The notes beneath the pieces were generated by a model. It saw only the letters and a list, made by a program, of their open reading frames with translations. It was not told the origin of the DNA and did not search any database. The position numbers and the translations under genes are program-made. Shown here one piece after another: positions 17,497 to 26,374 of a stretch of DNA of 64,000 bases; the stretch's first letter is position 1; every line of letters starts with the position of its first letter. Source of the stretch: Alteromonas abrolhosensis (GTDB lineage Bacteria; Pseudomonadota; Gammaproteobacteria; Enterobacterales; Alteromonadaceae); NCBI RefSeq assembly GCF_001953635.1, contig NZ_MEJH01000006.1:125915-189914 (forward strand), given 5' to 3'.

Positions 17497-18774
17497 CTAA
17501 AGCAGTGAAGCTTGCTCTTGCTGAGGTACATCGGGCGGTTCACATTTGACCTGGTTGCGCCCGCAATTTTTTGCAGCGTAAAGCTGCTTGTCGGCAAGGC
17601 TTAGTAGCTTATCTACGCGCTGGGTATGGGCGCCGCTTACTCCAATGCTACAGGTCACTTTAATGTCGGTTTTGGGAAGTTGAATAACTTCCGCCTCCAC
17701 TACTTTTCTGAAATCCTCTAAGCGTTCACACGCCTTTTTTAAAGGTGTAGATGGCATATAAATACAAAACTCTTCACCGCCAAATCGGGAGATGATTTCA
17801 TCTGGAAAATAAAACTCAATAAGCGCCGCCAGGGCTTTTAGCACAATGTCACCGGCGTCATGGCCATGGGTATCGTTTATCGATTTGAAAAAATCGAGGT
17901 CAATAAGGGCTAGGGCGTGATCTTCAGATAAGTTTTGGTGTTGTACGGTAACCATGTAGAAGAAATGGCGCCTGTTAGGCAAACCTGTTAAATAGTCGGT
18001 GTTGGCCACACGGCGAATTTCTTCAACGCTCTCAATATATTCGACGTTCTGCATTACCCGACACAAAAACTCTTCATGACAGTAGGGCACGCGTAAGAAG
18101 TCATTTGCACCACTTTTAATGAAGTGCGCAGACATCAACATGCCTTTGCCTCCGGCTACCCCCATAATGGCAAGTTGCTCTTTAGAGAAAGCTTTCCTTA
18201 AACTGGCAACAAAATGCGTGCCTGTCATATCAGGCAAGGTGTTGTCGGTGATAACAAGACGTACGTTTTTATGTTCAGACAAGCATTGCATTGCGTCTGT
18301 AGCCGTTAAGCATTCAAATGCAATAAAGTTATGATGCTGAAGTAATGAAACCGTTTTTGAACGCAAAACTCGATTAGTACTTACCACCACGACCCCTGTG
18401 GATTTGTTCTTCTCCAACCGGCTAATAAGGCGATTTAAGTAGTCGTAATTTTGTGAATTTTCTTTGGGGATGTAATCGACAACATCCCGTTCAAGGACTT
18501 TATCGCGAATAGCGCTGTCTAAACTTTCCGTAGTTGCGATGGTGGGTATGAAAGACTCAACAGTAAAATCAATGGCTTCGCCCTTTGGCGCATCGGGCAA
18601 CGAGTAGGCTACGATGGCACATAAAAAGGTTTCCGGCATGTTTTGCGAGAATCGTGCTTTACCTTCGGTAAGCGACGTCGCACCCACGGGAGTAAGACCC
18701 GCACGGCGCACTAATTTCGCTATGAGTTCAAGGTTGCCTTCACCATTTTCGATGATCAGCACATGTTGCTGCAT
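17497..18774 (-). CDS. REC-REC-GGDEF response regulator diguanylate cyclase
   Basis: 425 residues. A first receiver-like domain (about 4-110) has VAYSLPD where the phospho-accepting Asp should be, so it is probably not phosphorylated. The second receiver (about 127-245) keeps the site in VITDNTLPDMTG. A GGDEF domain follows (about 255-415) with the intact active site RFGGEEF and the metal-binding LIDLDFFKSIND. No RxxD inhibitory site precedes it. It makes c-di-GMP in response to an unlinked histidine kinase; no kinase gene is nearby. The ATG at 18774 is preferred to an in-frame TTG at 18783. Architecture recalls PleD. Confidence 0.93.
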   Translation of the reverse strand: MQQHVLIIENGEGNLELIAKLVRRAGLTPVGATSLTEGKARFSQNMPETFLCAIVAYSLPDAPKGEAIDFTVESFIPTIATTESLDSAIRDKVLERDVVDYIPKENSQNYDYLNRLISRLEKNKSTGVVVVSTNRVLRSKTVSLLQHHNFIAFECLTATDAMQCLSEHKNVRLVITDNTLPDMTGTHFVASLRKAFSKEQLAIMGVAGGKGMLMSAHFIKSGANDFLRVPYCHEEFLCRVMQNVEYIESVEEIRRVANTDYLTGLPNRRHFFYMVTVQHQNLSEDHALALIDLDFFKSINDTHGHDAGDIVLKALAALIEFYFPDEIISRFGGEEFCIYMPSTPLKKACERLEDFRKVVEAEVIQLPKTDIKVTCSIGVSGAHTQRVDKLLSLADKQLYAAKNCGRNQVKCEPPDVPQQEQASLL

Positions 18775-18816
18775 ACATTTCAACTTAGGTTTCGGCTACC
18801 TTGCCAATTAATTATG

Positions 18817-20988
18817 TTACGCTTTCTCCAGCTTTGCGTAAGCAAGTACTAGCCATTTGCTGCCAAATTCGTCGAAGTTTACTTGAACTCGGCCATGCTC
18901 ACCACTACCTTCGTAGTTAAGTACAATACCTTCACCGAATTTACGGTGTACAACCCGTTCACCCAAACTAAAGCCGGTCTCTTCAAAGCTCGCATGCGAT
19001 GTCGCCTGACTAAAGCGATTGTGTACCGGACGCGATATTGTGGATTTTAGCCTTACTTCTTCCACGCAGTCTGCTGGCATTTCACGAATAAATCGTGAAG
19101 CAGTATGATACTTATCTTGTCCATATAATCGACGACTTTCTGCATAAGTGATATACAACTTTTGCATAGCTCTTGTCATTCCAACATAGCAAAGTCTTCG
19201 TTCTTCTTCCATTCGACCCGGTTCGTCGTTGGTCAATTGGCTTGGGAACATCCCTTCTTCCACGCCAGCTAAGAATACCAACGGAAATTCGAGGCCTTTA
19301 GCGGTGTGAATAGTCATCATCTGTACCGCGTCTTGATCTTTATCTGCTTGAGTTTCACCTGCTTCCAATGAAGCATGAGCTAGAAATGCTGCTAAAGGCG
19401 ACATCTCTTCAGCTTCTTCAGGTACGATAAAGGTTTTACATGCAGTAACCAGTTCTTCTAAGTTTTCTAGTCGCGCTTGCGCTTTTTCACCACGCTCTGC
19501 TTGGTACATGGCGTACAGACCAGATTGGCGAATAGCTTTGTCGGCTTGTTGGTCAAGAGGCTCATCTAGTGTGGCTTGCTCTAGCTCTGTAATAAGCAAT
19601 ACAAAACTTTGCATGGCGTTTAAGGCTCGGCCCTTAAAGCCTCCCTCGTTAATAAGCAACTGGCACGCCTGCCACATTGAACAGTTGTGCATTCGCGCGG
19701 TGTCGCGCACTTGCGAAAGGGTTTTTTCACCAATACCGCGACTTGGGGTGTTTACTACGCGTTCAAAAGCCGCGTCATCGTGCGGGTGGCTTACCATGCG
19801 CATATAGCCAAGTGCGTCTTTAATTTCTTGGCGTTCGAAAAAGCGCAGACCACCGTAAATGCGATAGGCTAACCCTTCGTGTAGTAAAGCTTCTTCCAGC
19901 ACACGTGACTGGGCGTTGTTTCTGTAAAGAATGGCGGTATCGCTAAGGGCGTTGCCCTGATTAAGCCAATCTTTGATTTTCGAAACAATAAAGCGCGCTT
20001 CATCTAGTTCGTTAAAACCCGCATAGACAGAAATCAGCTCGCCTTGTGCGTCTTCCGTCCAAAGCTCTTTCCCTAAACGGCCAGTATTGTTGTCGATAAC
20101 CGTATTCGCTGCCTTAAGAATGTTTCCGGTAGAACGGTAATTCTGCTCAAGGCGAATAGTGGTAGGCTCGTTGAAGTCTTTCAGGAAGTGCTGAATATTA
20201 TCTACATTAGCGCCACGCCAGCCGTAAATAGATTGGTCGTCATCACCAACAATCATAATATTGTTATTGCCGCCACTGCACAGCATACGAAGCCAAGCAT
20301 ATTGGATATTGTTGGTATCTTGGAATTCGTCAACCAATACTGCACGGAAACGACGTTGATAATGCGCTAATACTTCTGGGTTTTTAGCCCATAATTCATG
20401 GGCGCGTAGCAACAGCTCAGCAAAATCCACCAGGCCTGAACGGTCACACGCGTCTTGATAAGCAGCATAGACTTCGCGCATGGTCTTTTGGATATGATCG
20501 CCATGGGTTTCAATATGCTGAGGGCGCAAGCCTTCGTCCTTATTGCCATTTATGTACCACTGTATTTGACGAGGCGCCCAATGCTTTTCGTCCAGGTTCA
20601 TGGCTTTAAGAATGCGGCGAATGAGTCGGTACTGATCGTCCGAATCGATTATCTGAAAATTCTCAGGCAAATTTGCTTCTGCGTGGTGTGCACGTAACAG
20701 GCGATGTGCAAGCCCGTGGAAGGTACCAATCCACATATTGTGCAAGCTGCGACCCATCAACGACTCTATACGACCGCGCATTTCTTTGGCTGCTTTATTG
20801 GTAAAGGTCACTGCCAAAATAGAAAAAGGGGCGATGTTTTCGACTTCCATTAACCACGCAATGCGATGCACTAATACGCGGGTTTTACCACTGCCCGCGC
20901 CAGCCAATACTAGGGCGTTAGATAGTGGGGCTGCTACTGCTTCACGCTGTTTGTCGTTTAGCTCGTCTAGCAGTCGAGATACATCCAT
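18817..20988 (-). CDS. uvrD: DNA helicase II UvrD
   Basis: 3' to 5' superfamily 1 helicase used in nucleotide excision and mismatch repair, 723 residues, full length. Walker A is AGAGSGKTRVLVHRI; motif II is VLVDEFQDTN; motif III GDDDQSIYGWRGA; motif V MTIHTAKGLEF; motif VI CYVGMTRAM. The C-terminal about 60 residues (FSLGERVVHRKFGEGIVLNYE) form the Tudor-like domain that contacts RNA polymerase and UvrB. An SOS box lies 62 bases before the start. In many relatives uvrD follows yigB directly; here cysE and a cyclase gene intervene. Confidence 0.97.
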   Translation of the reverse strand: MDVSRLLDELNDKQREAVAAPLSNALVLAGAGSGKTRVLVHRIAWLMEVENIAPFSILAVTFTNKAAKEMRGRIESLMGRSLHNMWIGTFHGLAHRLLRAHHAEANLPENFQIIDSDDQYRLIRRILKAMNLDEKHWAPRQIQWYINGNKDEGLRPQHIETHGDHIQKTMREVYAAYQDACDRSGLVDFAELLLRAHELWAKNPEVLAHYQRRFRAVLVDEFQDTNNIQYAWLRMLCSGGNNNIMIVGDDDQSIYGWRGANVDNIQHFLKDFNEPTTIRLEQNYRSTGNILKAANTVIDNNTGRLGKELWTEDAQGELISVYAGFNELDEARFIVSKIKDWLNQGNALSDTAILYRNNAQSRVLEEALLHEGLAYRIYGGLRFFERQEIKDALGYMRMVSHPHDDAAFERVVNTPSRGIGEKTLSQVRDTARMHNCSMWQACQLLINEGGFKGRALNAMQSFVLLITELEQATLDEPLDQQADKAIRQSGLYAMYQAERGEKAQARLENLEELVTACKTFIVPEEAEEMSPLAAFLAHASLEAGETQADKDQDAVQMMTIHTAKGLEFPLVFLAGVEEGMFPSQLTNDEPGRMEEERRLCYVGMTRAMQKLYITYAESRRLYGQDKYHTASRFIREMPADCVEEVRLKSTISRPVHNRFSQATSHASFEETGFSLGERVVHRKFGEGIVLNYEGSGEHGRVQVNFDEFGSKWLVLAYAKLEKA

Positions 20989-21049
20989 AGTGTGGTACCT
21001 GTTAGTTGATAGTGTTATACATTCAGCAGCGCGCTATTATGCCACCTGA

Positions 21050-21065
21050 CTGTTAATTTATACAG
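21050..21065 (-). promoter_or_regulatory. LexA (SOS) box upstream of uvrD
   Basis: CTGTTAATTTATACAG matches CTGT-N8-ACAG exactly and is flanked by GA and TC, extending the palindrome to 20 bases. Its near edge is 62 bases before the uvrD ATG; a CATAAT -10-like hexamer on the minus strand lies at 21037-21042, so the box would cover the -35 area. LexA control of uvrD is established in E. coli. Confidence 0.85.
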
Positions 21066-21240
21066 TCCAGTTTTCCCGTTGAATACAAACCCTCGTACTT
21101 TTTAACCTGCGTCTAGATACTAGGTTTTAAGTATTTCTTACTGAAAGAAACGAGCGCTTTCTTCGGTCTACTAGTAGCGGCGAAAGCACTTAACGCGACG
21201 GTAGGAAGAATCAAACGTACGGTTATTAGCTATAACGAAT

Positions 21241-21264
21241 TAATTCGATAAATTGATCGAATTA
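21241..21264. repeat. Inverted repeat, possible operator, upstream of cysE
   Basis: TAATTCGAT (21241-21249) and ATCGAATTA (21256-21264) are a perfect 9-bp inverted repeat with a 6-base spacer, 162 bases before the cysE start. The arm length and spacing fit a dimeric regulator. I do not recognise the motif as that of a named regulator. Confidence 0.5.
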
Positions 21265-21425
21265 TGCGCTTGGTCGGTATCACATCGGTATTGCATCACG
21301 TCGAACTCAGGTACACTTTCTACCAGATTTTTTGGTTAGCATTGCAGTGCTTGCCAAGCAACTGGTTAGTCCGCTTACTCAGTTTTCTAACAGTACACAG
21401 CATTTTTATATAACGGGACATGCTC

Positions 21426-22232
21426 ATGACCGCACTATCTACGCCCATCGATTTTTGGTCGACGCTAAAACAAGAAGCGCAAGTTGTTGCTGAAAAAGAG
21501 CCTTTGTTGTCTAGCTATGTGCATGCCAGTGTTCTTGCACACCACAATTTTGAATCATCGCTAAGTTTTATTCTTTCCAACAAAATGGCAGACGACGTTA
21601 TGCCTGCGCTCGCTATTCGCGAAGTGTTTGATGAAGCTTATTTACTTGAGCCAGGCATCAGTGAAGCGGCCATTGCCGATATTTTAGCGATAAGATCGCG
21701 AGATGCGGCGGTTAATGATTACCTTACTCCTTTACTCCACTTTAAAGGTTTTCATGCTGTGCAAGTGCACCGTATGGCCCATTACCTATGGGTTCATGGG
21801 CGTCATCAGCTTGCTTTATTCTTGCAAAGCCGTAACTCGGCAAGCTTTGGTGTAGATATTCATCCTGCTGCGCGCATTGGCAAAGGCGTCATGTTTGACC
21901 ATGCGACCGGTATTGTTGTGGGTGAAACCGCTGTTGTTGAAGACAATGTGTCTATTTTGCAGAGTGTTACGTTAGGTGGTACCGGTAACGAGTCGGGCGA
22001 CCGTCACCCTAAAATTCGCCAAGGCGTATTAATTGGTGCTGGCGCCAAGATCCTTGGAAATATAGAGATAGGTGAAGGCTCAAAAGTAGGCGCAGGTAGC
22101 GTTGTACTTAATAGCGTTCCAGCTCATGTTACAGTGGTGGGTGTTCCAGCTAAAGTGGTTGGGAGACCGGTTTGTCAAAGCCCATGTGAATCCATGCGCC
22201 AAAACGTACTAGAAGACAACTCCCACGTATAA
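21426..22232 (+). CDS. cysE: Serine O-acetyltransferase
   Basis: Acetylates L-serine with acetyl-CoA, the first step of cysteine synthesis, in the cytoplasm. 268 residues, close to E. coli CysE. The N-terminal helical domain (about 1-140) is followed by a left-handed beta helix of hexapeptide repeats (about 141-240), with the active-site GKGVMFDHATGIVVGE (catalytic His) and the acetyl-CoA turn IGAGAKILGNIEIG. The ATG at 21426 has GGGA seven bases upstream; the ATG at 21420 is too close to it. A REP-like element begins four bases past the stop. Confidence 0.95.
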   Translation: MTALSTPIDFWSTLKQEAQVVAEKEPLLSSYVHASVLAHHNFESSLSFILSNKMADDVMPALAIREVFDEAYLLEPGISEAAIADILAIRSRDAAVNDYLTPLLHFKGFHAVQVHRMAHYLWVHGRHQLALFLQSRNSASFGVDIHPAARIGKGVMFDHATGIVVGETAVVEDNVSILQSVTLGGTGNESGDRHPKIRQGVLIGAGAKILGNIEIGEGSKVGAGSVVLNSVPAHVTVVGVPAKVVGRPVCQSPCESMRQNVLEDNSHV

Positions 22233-22235
22233 AAT

Positions 22236-22330
22236 TGGGGTCAGAGTACATTTCTGCCTTAAATCTGGGGTCAGAGTACATTTCCACTTCAAGCTTTGTT
22301 AGCAATAGCGATAAATGTACTCTGACCCCA
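22236..22330. repeat. REP-like element with three copies of an 18-bp unit
   Basis: TGGGGTCAGAGTACATTT occurs at 22236-22253 and again at 22266-22283, exactly 30 bases later. Its perfect reverse complement is at 22313-22330. The second and third copies can form an 18-bp stem with a 29-base loop. The block fills the gap between the convergent cysE and cyclase genes and ends at the cyclase stop codon. This word is one I associate with REP-type sequences mobilised by RAYT (Y1 transposase-like) proteins in marine gammaproteobacteria; no RAYT gene is in the window. It may also stop transcription from both sides. Confidence 0.8.
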
Positions 22331-23839
22331 TTATTTGAGGGTTATTGTGTTACCGCCTTTTTCTTTTGAGGTGTAGAGTGCGCGGTCGGCGCGTTGGATA
22401 AGCGTCTCAAGTGTATCGTTTTGCTGCATGAGAGTGACACCAAAGCTAGACGATAACGACACTCCAGATATGGTGATCGCGTTTATACCCTCACGCACTC
22501 TGTCCACTAGATGAAGCGCGTTGCTTTCGCTGATATTGGGTAATAGCAGTACAAATTCGTCGCCTCCGAAACGGGCAAAAACATCGGCTTTACGCACAAC
22601 ACTCTTAGTAACTTGGCTTAACTGCCGCAAAGCATTGTCACCGTCAACATGCCCTAACTCATCGTTTATACGTTTAAATTTGTCTAAATCGAAGATAACG
22701 AAATAAAGGGGGCTGCCAGATTCACGACTTTGCGCCATCTCTAGGGCACTACGCTGCGCAAGATATTCTCGTGTATAGGCTCGGGTAAGGGTATCTACAA
22801 AAACGCGGTCTTTTAACAAAGCGTTGTCTGCTTGTAGCTGAGGAATGGCTATGCCAAACAAGGCATTGGCAGCGATGACGTTAAGTGCAAACTGGTACAC
22901 TTTAGCGTACTCCATTAATGCAAAAAGATGCACCAGCAACACAATGCATACGCTGCTTATAGCAAGGCTAATAATATTGCGTTTCGTACTTTCAGTGCAC
23001 GCTATCCACATATGGGTAATAGCAAGAAAGAAGATGGCAAATGCACTATCACGAGACTGGGTAAGTTTTGCCAGCAACATAACGAAAACAATAAGAGCTA
23101 AATTAATCGCCACTTTTTTAAAGTAGCCACGTAAGTTGGACGTAGAGTAGTTAGAAAACGCCAGAAGATTTATTTTAGAAGTGGCACATATCTTCACTAA
23201 AAACCCCGCGAAAAGGGGCGCAAGTACCACGACTCCCGCCATATCTCCTATCCAAAACGGTAGCATGGCCTGTTTTACATCCGCTGCTGGCATTTGATTG
23301 GTTAGAACAAGAGAGCCAATGACGAGCTGCGTTGCGACTAGTGATGTGAGGCAGCCTATGATCAAGAACGACACAATAAATTGAGGTGTAGTAACGTCGG
23401 GTTTTCTCAATAAGTGGCCTAGTGCACTAGCCCCCGCGTAGTATGGCAATAGATGAGCAATGCTAAATAATAGCCCACCCCAGATGAGTTCACTAATAGT
23501 GAGCGGTAGAGAGTAATGTTGGCCATTCCATACTGTAATCAATACAGCGGCGACAATTATGGGAAATACTGCACGCCAGCCAAGTACCAAGCAGCACGCC
23601 AACGTGTAGCCAGAAGCCGGAAACCAAACACTGGCGTGTTCGGTATATTCGACAATGCGTCCAATTTGCCACACTGCAAGCCACGAAAGGATGATAAAGA
23701 CATCACATTGTAGCCCCGATAATGGTTTAAATGGCAAAAATGAGCGACTAATCTCGGCACGTTCGTTTGCGTTCGAGATTGACTTATCTACCGTGGACGC
23801 CTGTTGCGACCTTGACTTCGAGGCAGTTGGTTTTTCCAT
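22331..23839 (-). CDS. MASE1-GGDEF diguanylate cyclase
   Basis: 502 residues. A polar N-terminus of about 45 residues is followed by the MASE1 membrane sensor (about 48-330, eight or more hydrophobic segments, with the signature ASVWFPASGYTLA) and a GGDEF domain (about 345-500). The active site RFGGDEF is intact and is preceded by RKAD, which matches the RxxD inhibitory site, so product feedback is likely. Metal and GTP contacts are in FVIFDLDKFKRINDELGH. It makes c-di-GMP in response to an unknown membrane signal. No clear ribosome site is seen before the ATG, yet no later start fits. The REP-like element abuts its stop. Confidence 0.92.
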   Translation of the reverse strand: MEKPTASKSRSQQASTVDKSISNANERAEISRSFLPFKPLSGLQCDVFIILSWLAVWQIGRIVEYTEHASVWFPASGYTLACCLVLGWRAVFPIIVAAVLITVWNGQHYSLPLTISELIWGGLLFSIAHLLPYYAGASALGHLLRKPDVTTPQFIVSFLIIGCLTSLVATQLVIGSLVLTNQMPAADVKQAMLPFWIGDMAGVVVLAPLFAGFLVKICATSKINLLAFSNYSTSNLRGYFKKVAINLALIVFVMLLAKLTQSRDSAFAIFFLAITHMWIACTESTKRNIISLAISSVCIVLLVHLFALMEYAKVYQFALNVIAANALFGIAIPQLQADNALLKDRVFVDTLTRAYTREYLAQRSALEMAQSRESGSPLYFVIFDLDKFKRINDELGHVDGDNALRQLSQVTKSVVRKADVFARFGGDEFVLLLPNISESNALHLVDRVREGINAITISGVSLSSSFGVTLMQQNDTLETLIQRADRALYTSKEKGGNTITLK

Positions 23840-23991
23840 AAGGACACAAAGACTACGACATCAGTTTTCAGTGTATAACGAGTGAGCACTGAAATCCATA
23901 TACCTTACGGCTGTGCCCTATAGGCCTTAAAATCTACTTTGCCTAGACACCCCAGAAGCGTCATTTGATATATCAGGAAAGGTTGAAAACC

Positions 23992-24732
23992 TTATACAAA
24001 TTGGGTGAGTTCTTCCAACGTATGAAGTTGCACATGGGGCAGTACCGATACGGGTTCCAGAGCCAATTCCATAGGGCGGTTACATGCAAACCACGCTGAT
24101 TGATAGCCCGCGTTTACGGCACCTAATACATCTTTAATGATGTTATCACCAACATGCAGGATGTGCGCAGGCTCGGCCTTTAAAAGCAATGCTGCTTCAT
24201 TAAACATGTTAACGGCGGGCTTCATAGGGCGCTCTACGCTAGCGTGTAGAATGTTTTGAAAGTAGCTGTCTAGCCCCACTTTTTGCGTATTTACATTGCC
24301 ATTTGTAATACCAACAAGTGGTATACGCTGGCTCAGCTTATCAAGGGTGTTGTGTACATTGTCGGCTAGCGTAAAGTCACTTCTGGCGTCATAGAAGCAG
24401 TTGAAACAATCGTCCACAGCAGAGCGTAATGCCAAGTCTGCAGCGGGTGCTAGCGATAGTTGGTTTGCCGGCGCACCTGATAAAGCCGCAGTAAGCACCA
24501 CACGACGAAGTTGTCCCATGTCAGACGCTAGGCGAGTGTCTTTGGCAATAGCGGCACGTTTAAGCTGTAGCCAGTCGTGTGCAGATAATTTAGCGGCGTC
24601 GCGATGATGTTCTGCAATATAAGCCTGAAGTGCTTGTTCCGCCCGTCGAATAATAGGATCGTTATTGTATAGGGTGTCATCAAGGTCGAAGGTCATAGCC
24701 TCGACTTTATTGATAGACCTGAAAAACTGCAT
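23992..24732 (-). CDS. yigB: HAD-superfamily phosphatase, YigB-like
   Basis: 246 residues, HAD subfamily IA. Motif I is MTFDLDDTLYNN (nucleophile and general acid Asp), motif II VGITNGNV, the motif III lysine is in RPMKPAVNMF, and motif IV is HILHVGDNIIKDVLGA. In E. coli YigB is one of the phosphatases that dephosphorylates the riboflavin intermediate 5-amino-6-ribitylamino-uracil phosphate. The position directly after xerC is the conserved yigB location, which supports the name. It probably shares a transcript with the lptM-lysA-dapF-DUF484-xerC block. Confidence 0.9.
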   Translation of the reverse strand: MQFFRSINKVEAMTFDLDDTLYNNDPIIRRAEQALQAYIAEHHRDAAKLSAHDWLQLKRAAIAKDTRLASDMGQLRRVVLTAALSGAPANQLSLAPAADLALRSAVDDCFNCFYDARSDFTLADNVHNTLDKLSQRIPLVGITNGNVNTQKVGLDSYFQNILHASVERPMKPAVNMFNEAALLLKAEPAHILHVGDNIIKDVLGAVNAGYQSAWFACNRPMELALEPVSVLPHVQLHTLEELTQFV

Positions 24733-24752
24733 GGTAAAACCTTTTATCGGGG

Positions 24753-25673
24753 TTATTTTTTGTGTGCGCGAGGGTGCGCCGCATCATACACTTTGGCGAG
24801 ATGCTGAAAGTCCAGGTGAGTATAAACTTGTGTCGTTGACAAGTTAGCATGGCCTAACAATTCTTGAACCGCACGTAAATCACCACTGGACTCTAATACG
24901 TGCGTAGCAAAGGAATGGCGCAGTTTGTGAGGGCTTACTTTTTGTGAAAGCGACTGTTCTTTTGCCATTTTATCGAGGCGATTTGCAACCTGCCTGTTAG
25001 ATATGCGGGTTTTGCGCTTACTTACAAATACCGCACTTTCATACGGTGACGCATAGGCTGGACGCACTTTTAACCATGCGTTTAGTGCTTTTTGTGCGTG
25101 TCGACCTAAAGGCAGTATTCGCTGTTTACTGCCTTTACCCATGACTTTTACTGTGCCGTCCTTTAAACAGTCTGCCAGGTTAAGCCCAGTCAGTTCGCTT
25201 AATCGAAGACCGCAGCCGTACATTAGCTCAAACATGGCGATATCACGTAACTGCATGCCTTCATCATCGTCACTGCTTTGAGGTGTGGCATTAAGTAGCT
25301 GCTGCATTTCGTCCACGCTCAACTGTTTTGGCAAAGGCTTACCTTGTTTTGGGGCTTGAATACCTTCAACGGGGTTACTGAACAGCTGCTGGTGGTCAAT
25401 CAGGTATTGGCAGAAAGTTCTAAGTGCAGACAGCCGTAATGCAATACTGCGCGGACTGTGTCCCGACATTTTGGCATCGCCCATGACCCGCTTTATATCG
25501 CTAGGCGTAAGCCCTGACCACTCGTAAAGGCCAAGTAATTTTGCAACTTCGGTAAGCTGGCGCTGGTAGTTTTTGATGGTGTGAAGAGATAGCCCACGCT
25601 CCACTTGAAGGTGAAGCAGAAACTTATCTAGCCATTGCTGGCAGGGTTCGCTTATCAAGGCGTCCGTAGACAC
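24753..25673 (-). CDS. xerC: Tyrosine recombinase XerC
   Basis: Resolves chromosome dimers at dif together with XerD. 306 residues, GTG start five bases after the DUF484 stop. The SAM-like N-terminal domain spans about 10-100 and the catalytic domain about 120-300. The catalytic set is complete: Arg in YGCGLRLSELTGL, Lys in MGKGSKQRILPL, HxxR in HKLRHSFATHVL, His in LLGHANLSTTQ and the nucleophile Tyr in VYTHLDF. Gene order dapF-DUF484-xerC-yigB distinguishes it from XerD. Confidence 0.96.
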   Translation of the reverse strand: MSTDALISEPCQQWLDKFLLHLQVERGLSLHTIKNYQRQLTEVAKLLGLYEWSGLTPSDIKRVMGDAKMSGHSPRSIALRLSALRTFCQYLIDHQQLFSNPVEGIQAPKQGKPLPKQLSVDEMQQLLNATPQSSDDDEGMQLRDIAMFELMYGCGLRLSELTGLNLADCLKDGTVKVMGKGSKQRILPLGRHAQKALNAWLKVRPAYASPYESAVFVSKRKTRISNRQVANRLDKMAKEQSLSQKVSPHKLRHSFATHVLESSGDLRAVQELLGHANLSTTQVYTHLDFQHLAKVYDAAHPRAHKK

Positions 25674-25678
25674 TACAC

Positions 25679-26374
25679 CTAATATCCCATCATTTCAGGC
25701 AAGATGATATTGAGTACTTGCTGAAGCTGTTGAAGCAAGAGAGTATCCATATCTGGCGTGAAGTGGCTGGCGTCGCTGCTGCTAATGCCCAAAATCCCGA
25801 GTTCACGGTTGTCACCAAGCAGCATTAGCGCTACGGATTCTGCAGGGCTTTCGCCGAAAAGAAGCTGACGTTCGTGCTGAGATAAACGGCCAAAGAAAAA
25901 GTTAGTATTCTTAAAGCGCTTTTCCGTGAACAAGCGTCGCTGCAGCTCTGGAATAGCATGCGGGCCTTTAAAGCTCTTAATAACCGCTGACGACAGCTGC
26001 AATCGCTCTTGCAGCACATCTTCTAACGTGAACTGTACTTCAGCAACACTTTCACAGCGTAAAAGCTGCACGTTTAAATCGGTGTAAACGCGATAAATCT
26101 TCTCATTTTGCTTAGCAATGGTAACGAGTTGATTAAGTTTGAAATTTAGCTGGCGAACCTTCTTTCTAAGCTGATCACTCTGGATTTCTACAAGCGATAC
26201 ACTGCCTTTGTGTTCGTGGGGGAGCTTAATTTTTTCAAGAAGGTCGGCGTGCTCGGCAAAGAACTCAGGGTTTTGTAACAAGAACGCGCGCACATCAGCA
26301 CTCGACAATTCCGTCGTGTCGTTAAATGGCTCAATCAATTGCGTAGCGTTAGACTGCCCTGATAATTCGCTCAT
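25679..26374 (-). CDS. DUF484 family protein (YigA-like)
   Basis: 231 residues. The start ([26 protein letters not shown]) is the typical DUF484 opening, then a coiled-coil stretch (about 65-100) and a GAF-like fold. It is always found between dapF and xerC in gammaproteobacteria; function unknown, possibly a small-molecule sensor. Its ATG overlaps the dapF stop by 4 bases and its stop is five bases before xerC, so it is translationally coupled on both sides. Confidence 0.92.
   Translation of the reverse strand: MSELSGQSNATQLIEPFNDTTELSSADVRAFLLQNPEFFAEHADLLEKIKLPHEHKGSVSLVEIQSDQLRKKVRQLNFKLNQLVTIAKQNEKIYRVYTDLNVQLLRCESVAEVQFTLEDVLQERLQLSSAVIKSFKGPHAIPELQRRLFTEKRFKNTNFFFGRLSQHERQLLFGESPAESVALMLLGDNRELGILGISSSDASHFTPDMDTLLLQQLQQVLNIILPEMMGY

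Larger units (their letters stand above)
20989..21425. other. 437-base intergenic region between uvrD and cysE
   Basis: Divergent promoter region. It holds the LexA box of uvrD (21050-21065), a 9-bp inverted repeat (21241-21264), and a shorter one, TGCTTG-C-CAAGCA, at 21348-21360 near cysE. I see no open frame with coding character, no terminator and no RNA gene. Confidence 0.6.

Noticed and set aside
22236..22330. Repeated 18-bp units considered as a CRISPR array
   Set aside because: Only two direct copies and one inverted copy, 12-base and 29-base spacers, and no cas genes. A REP-like element fits better.
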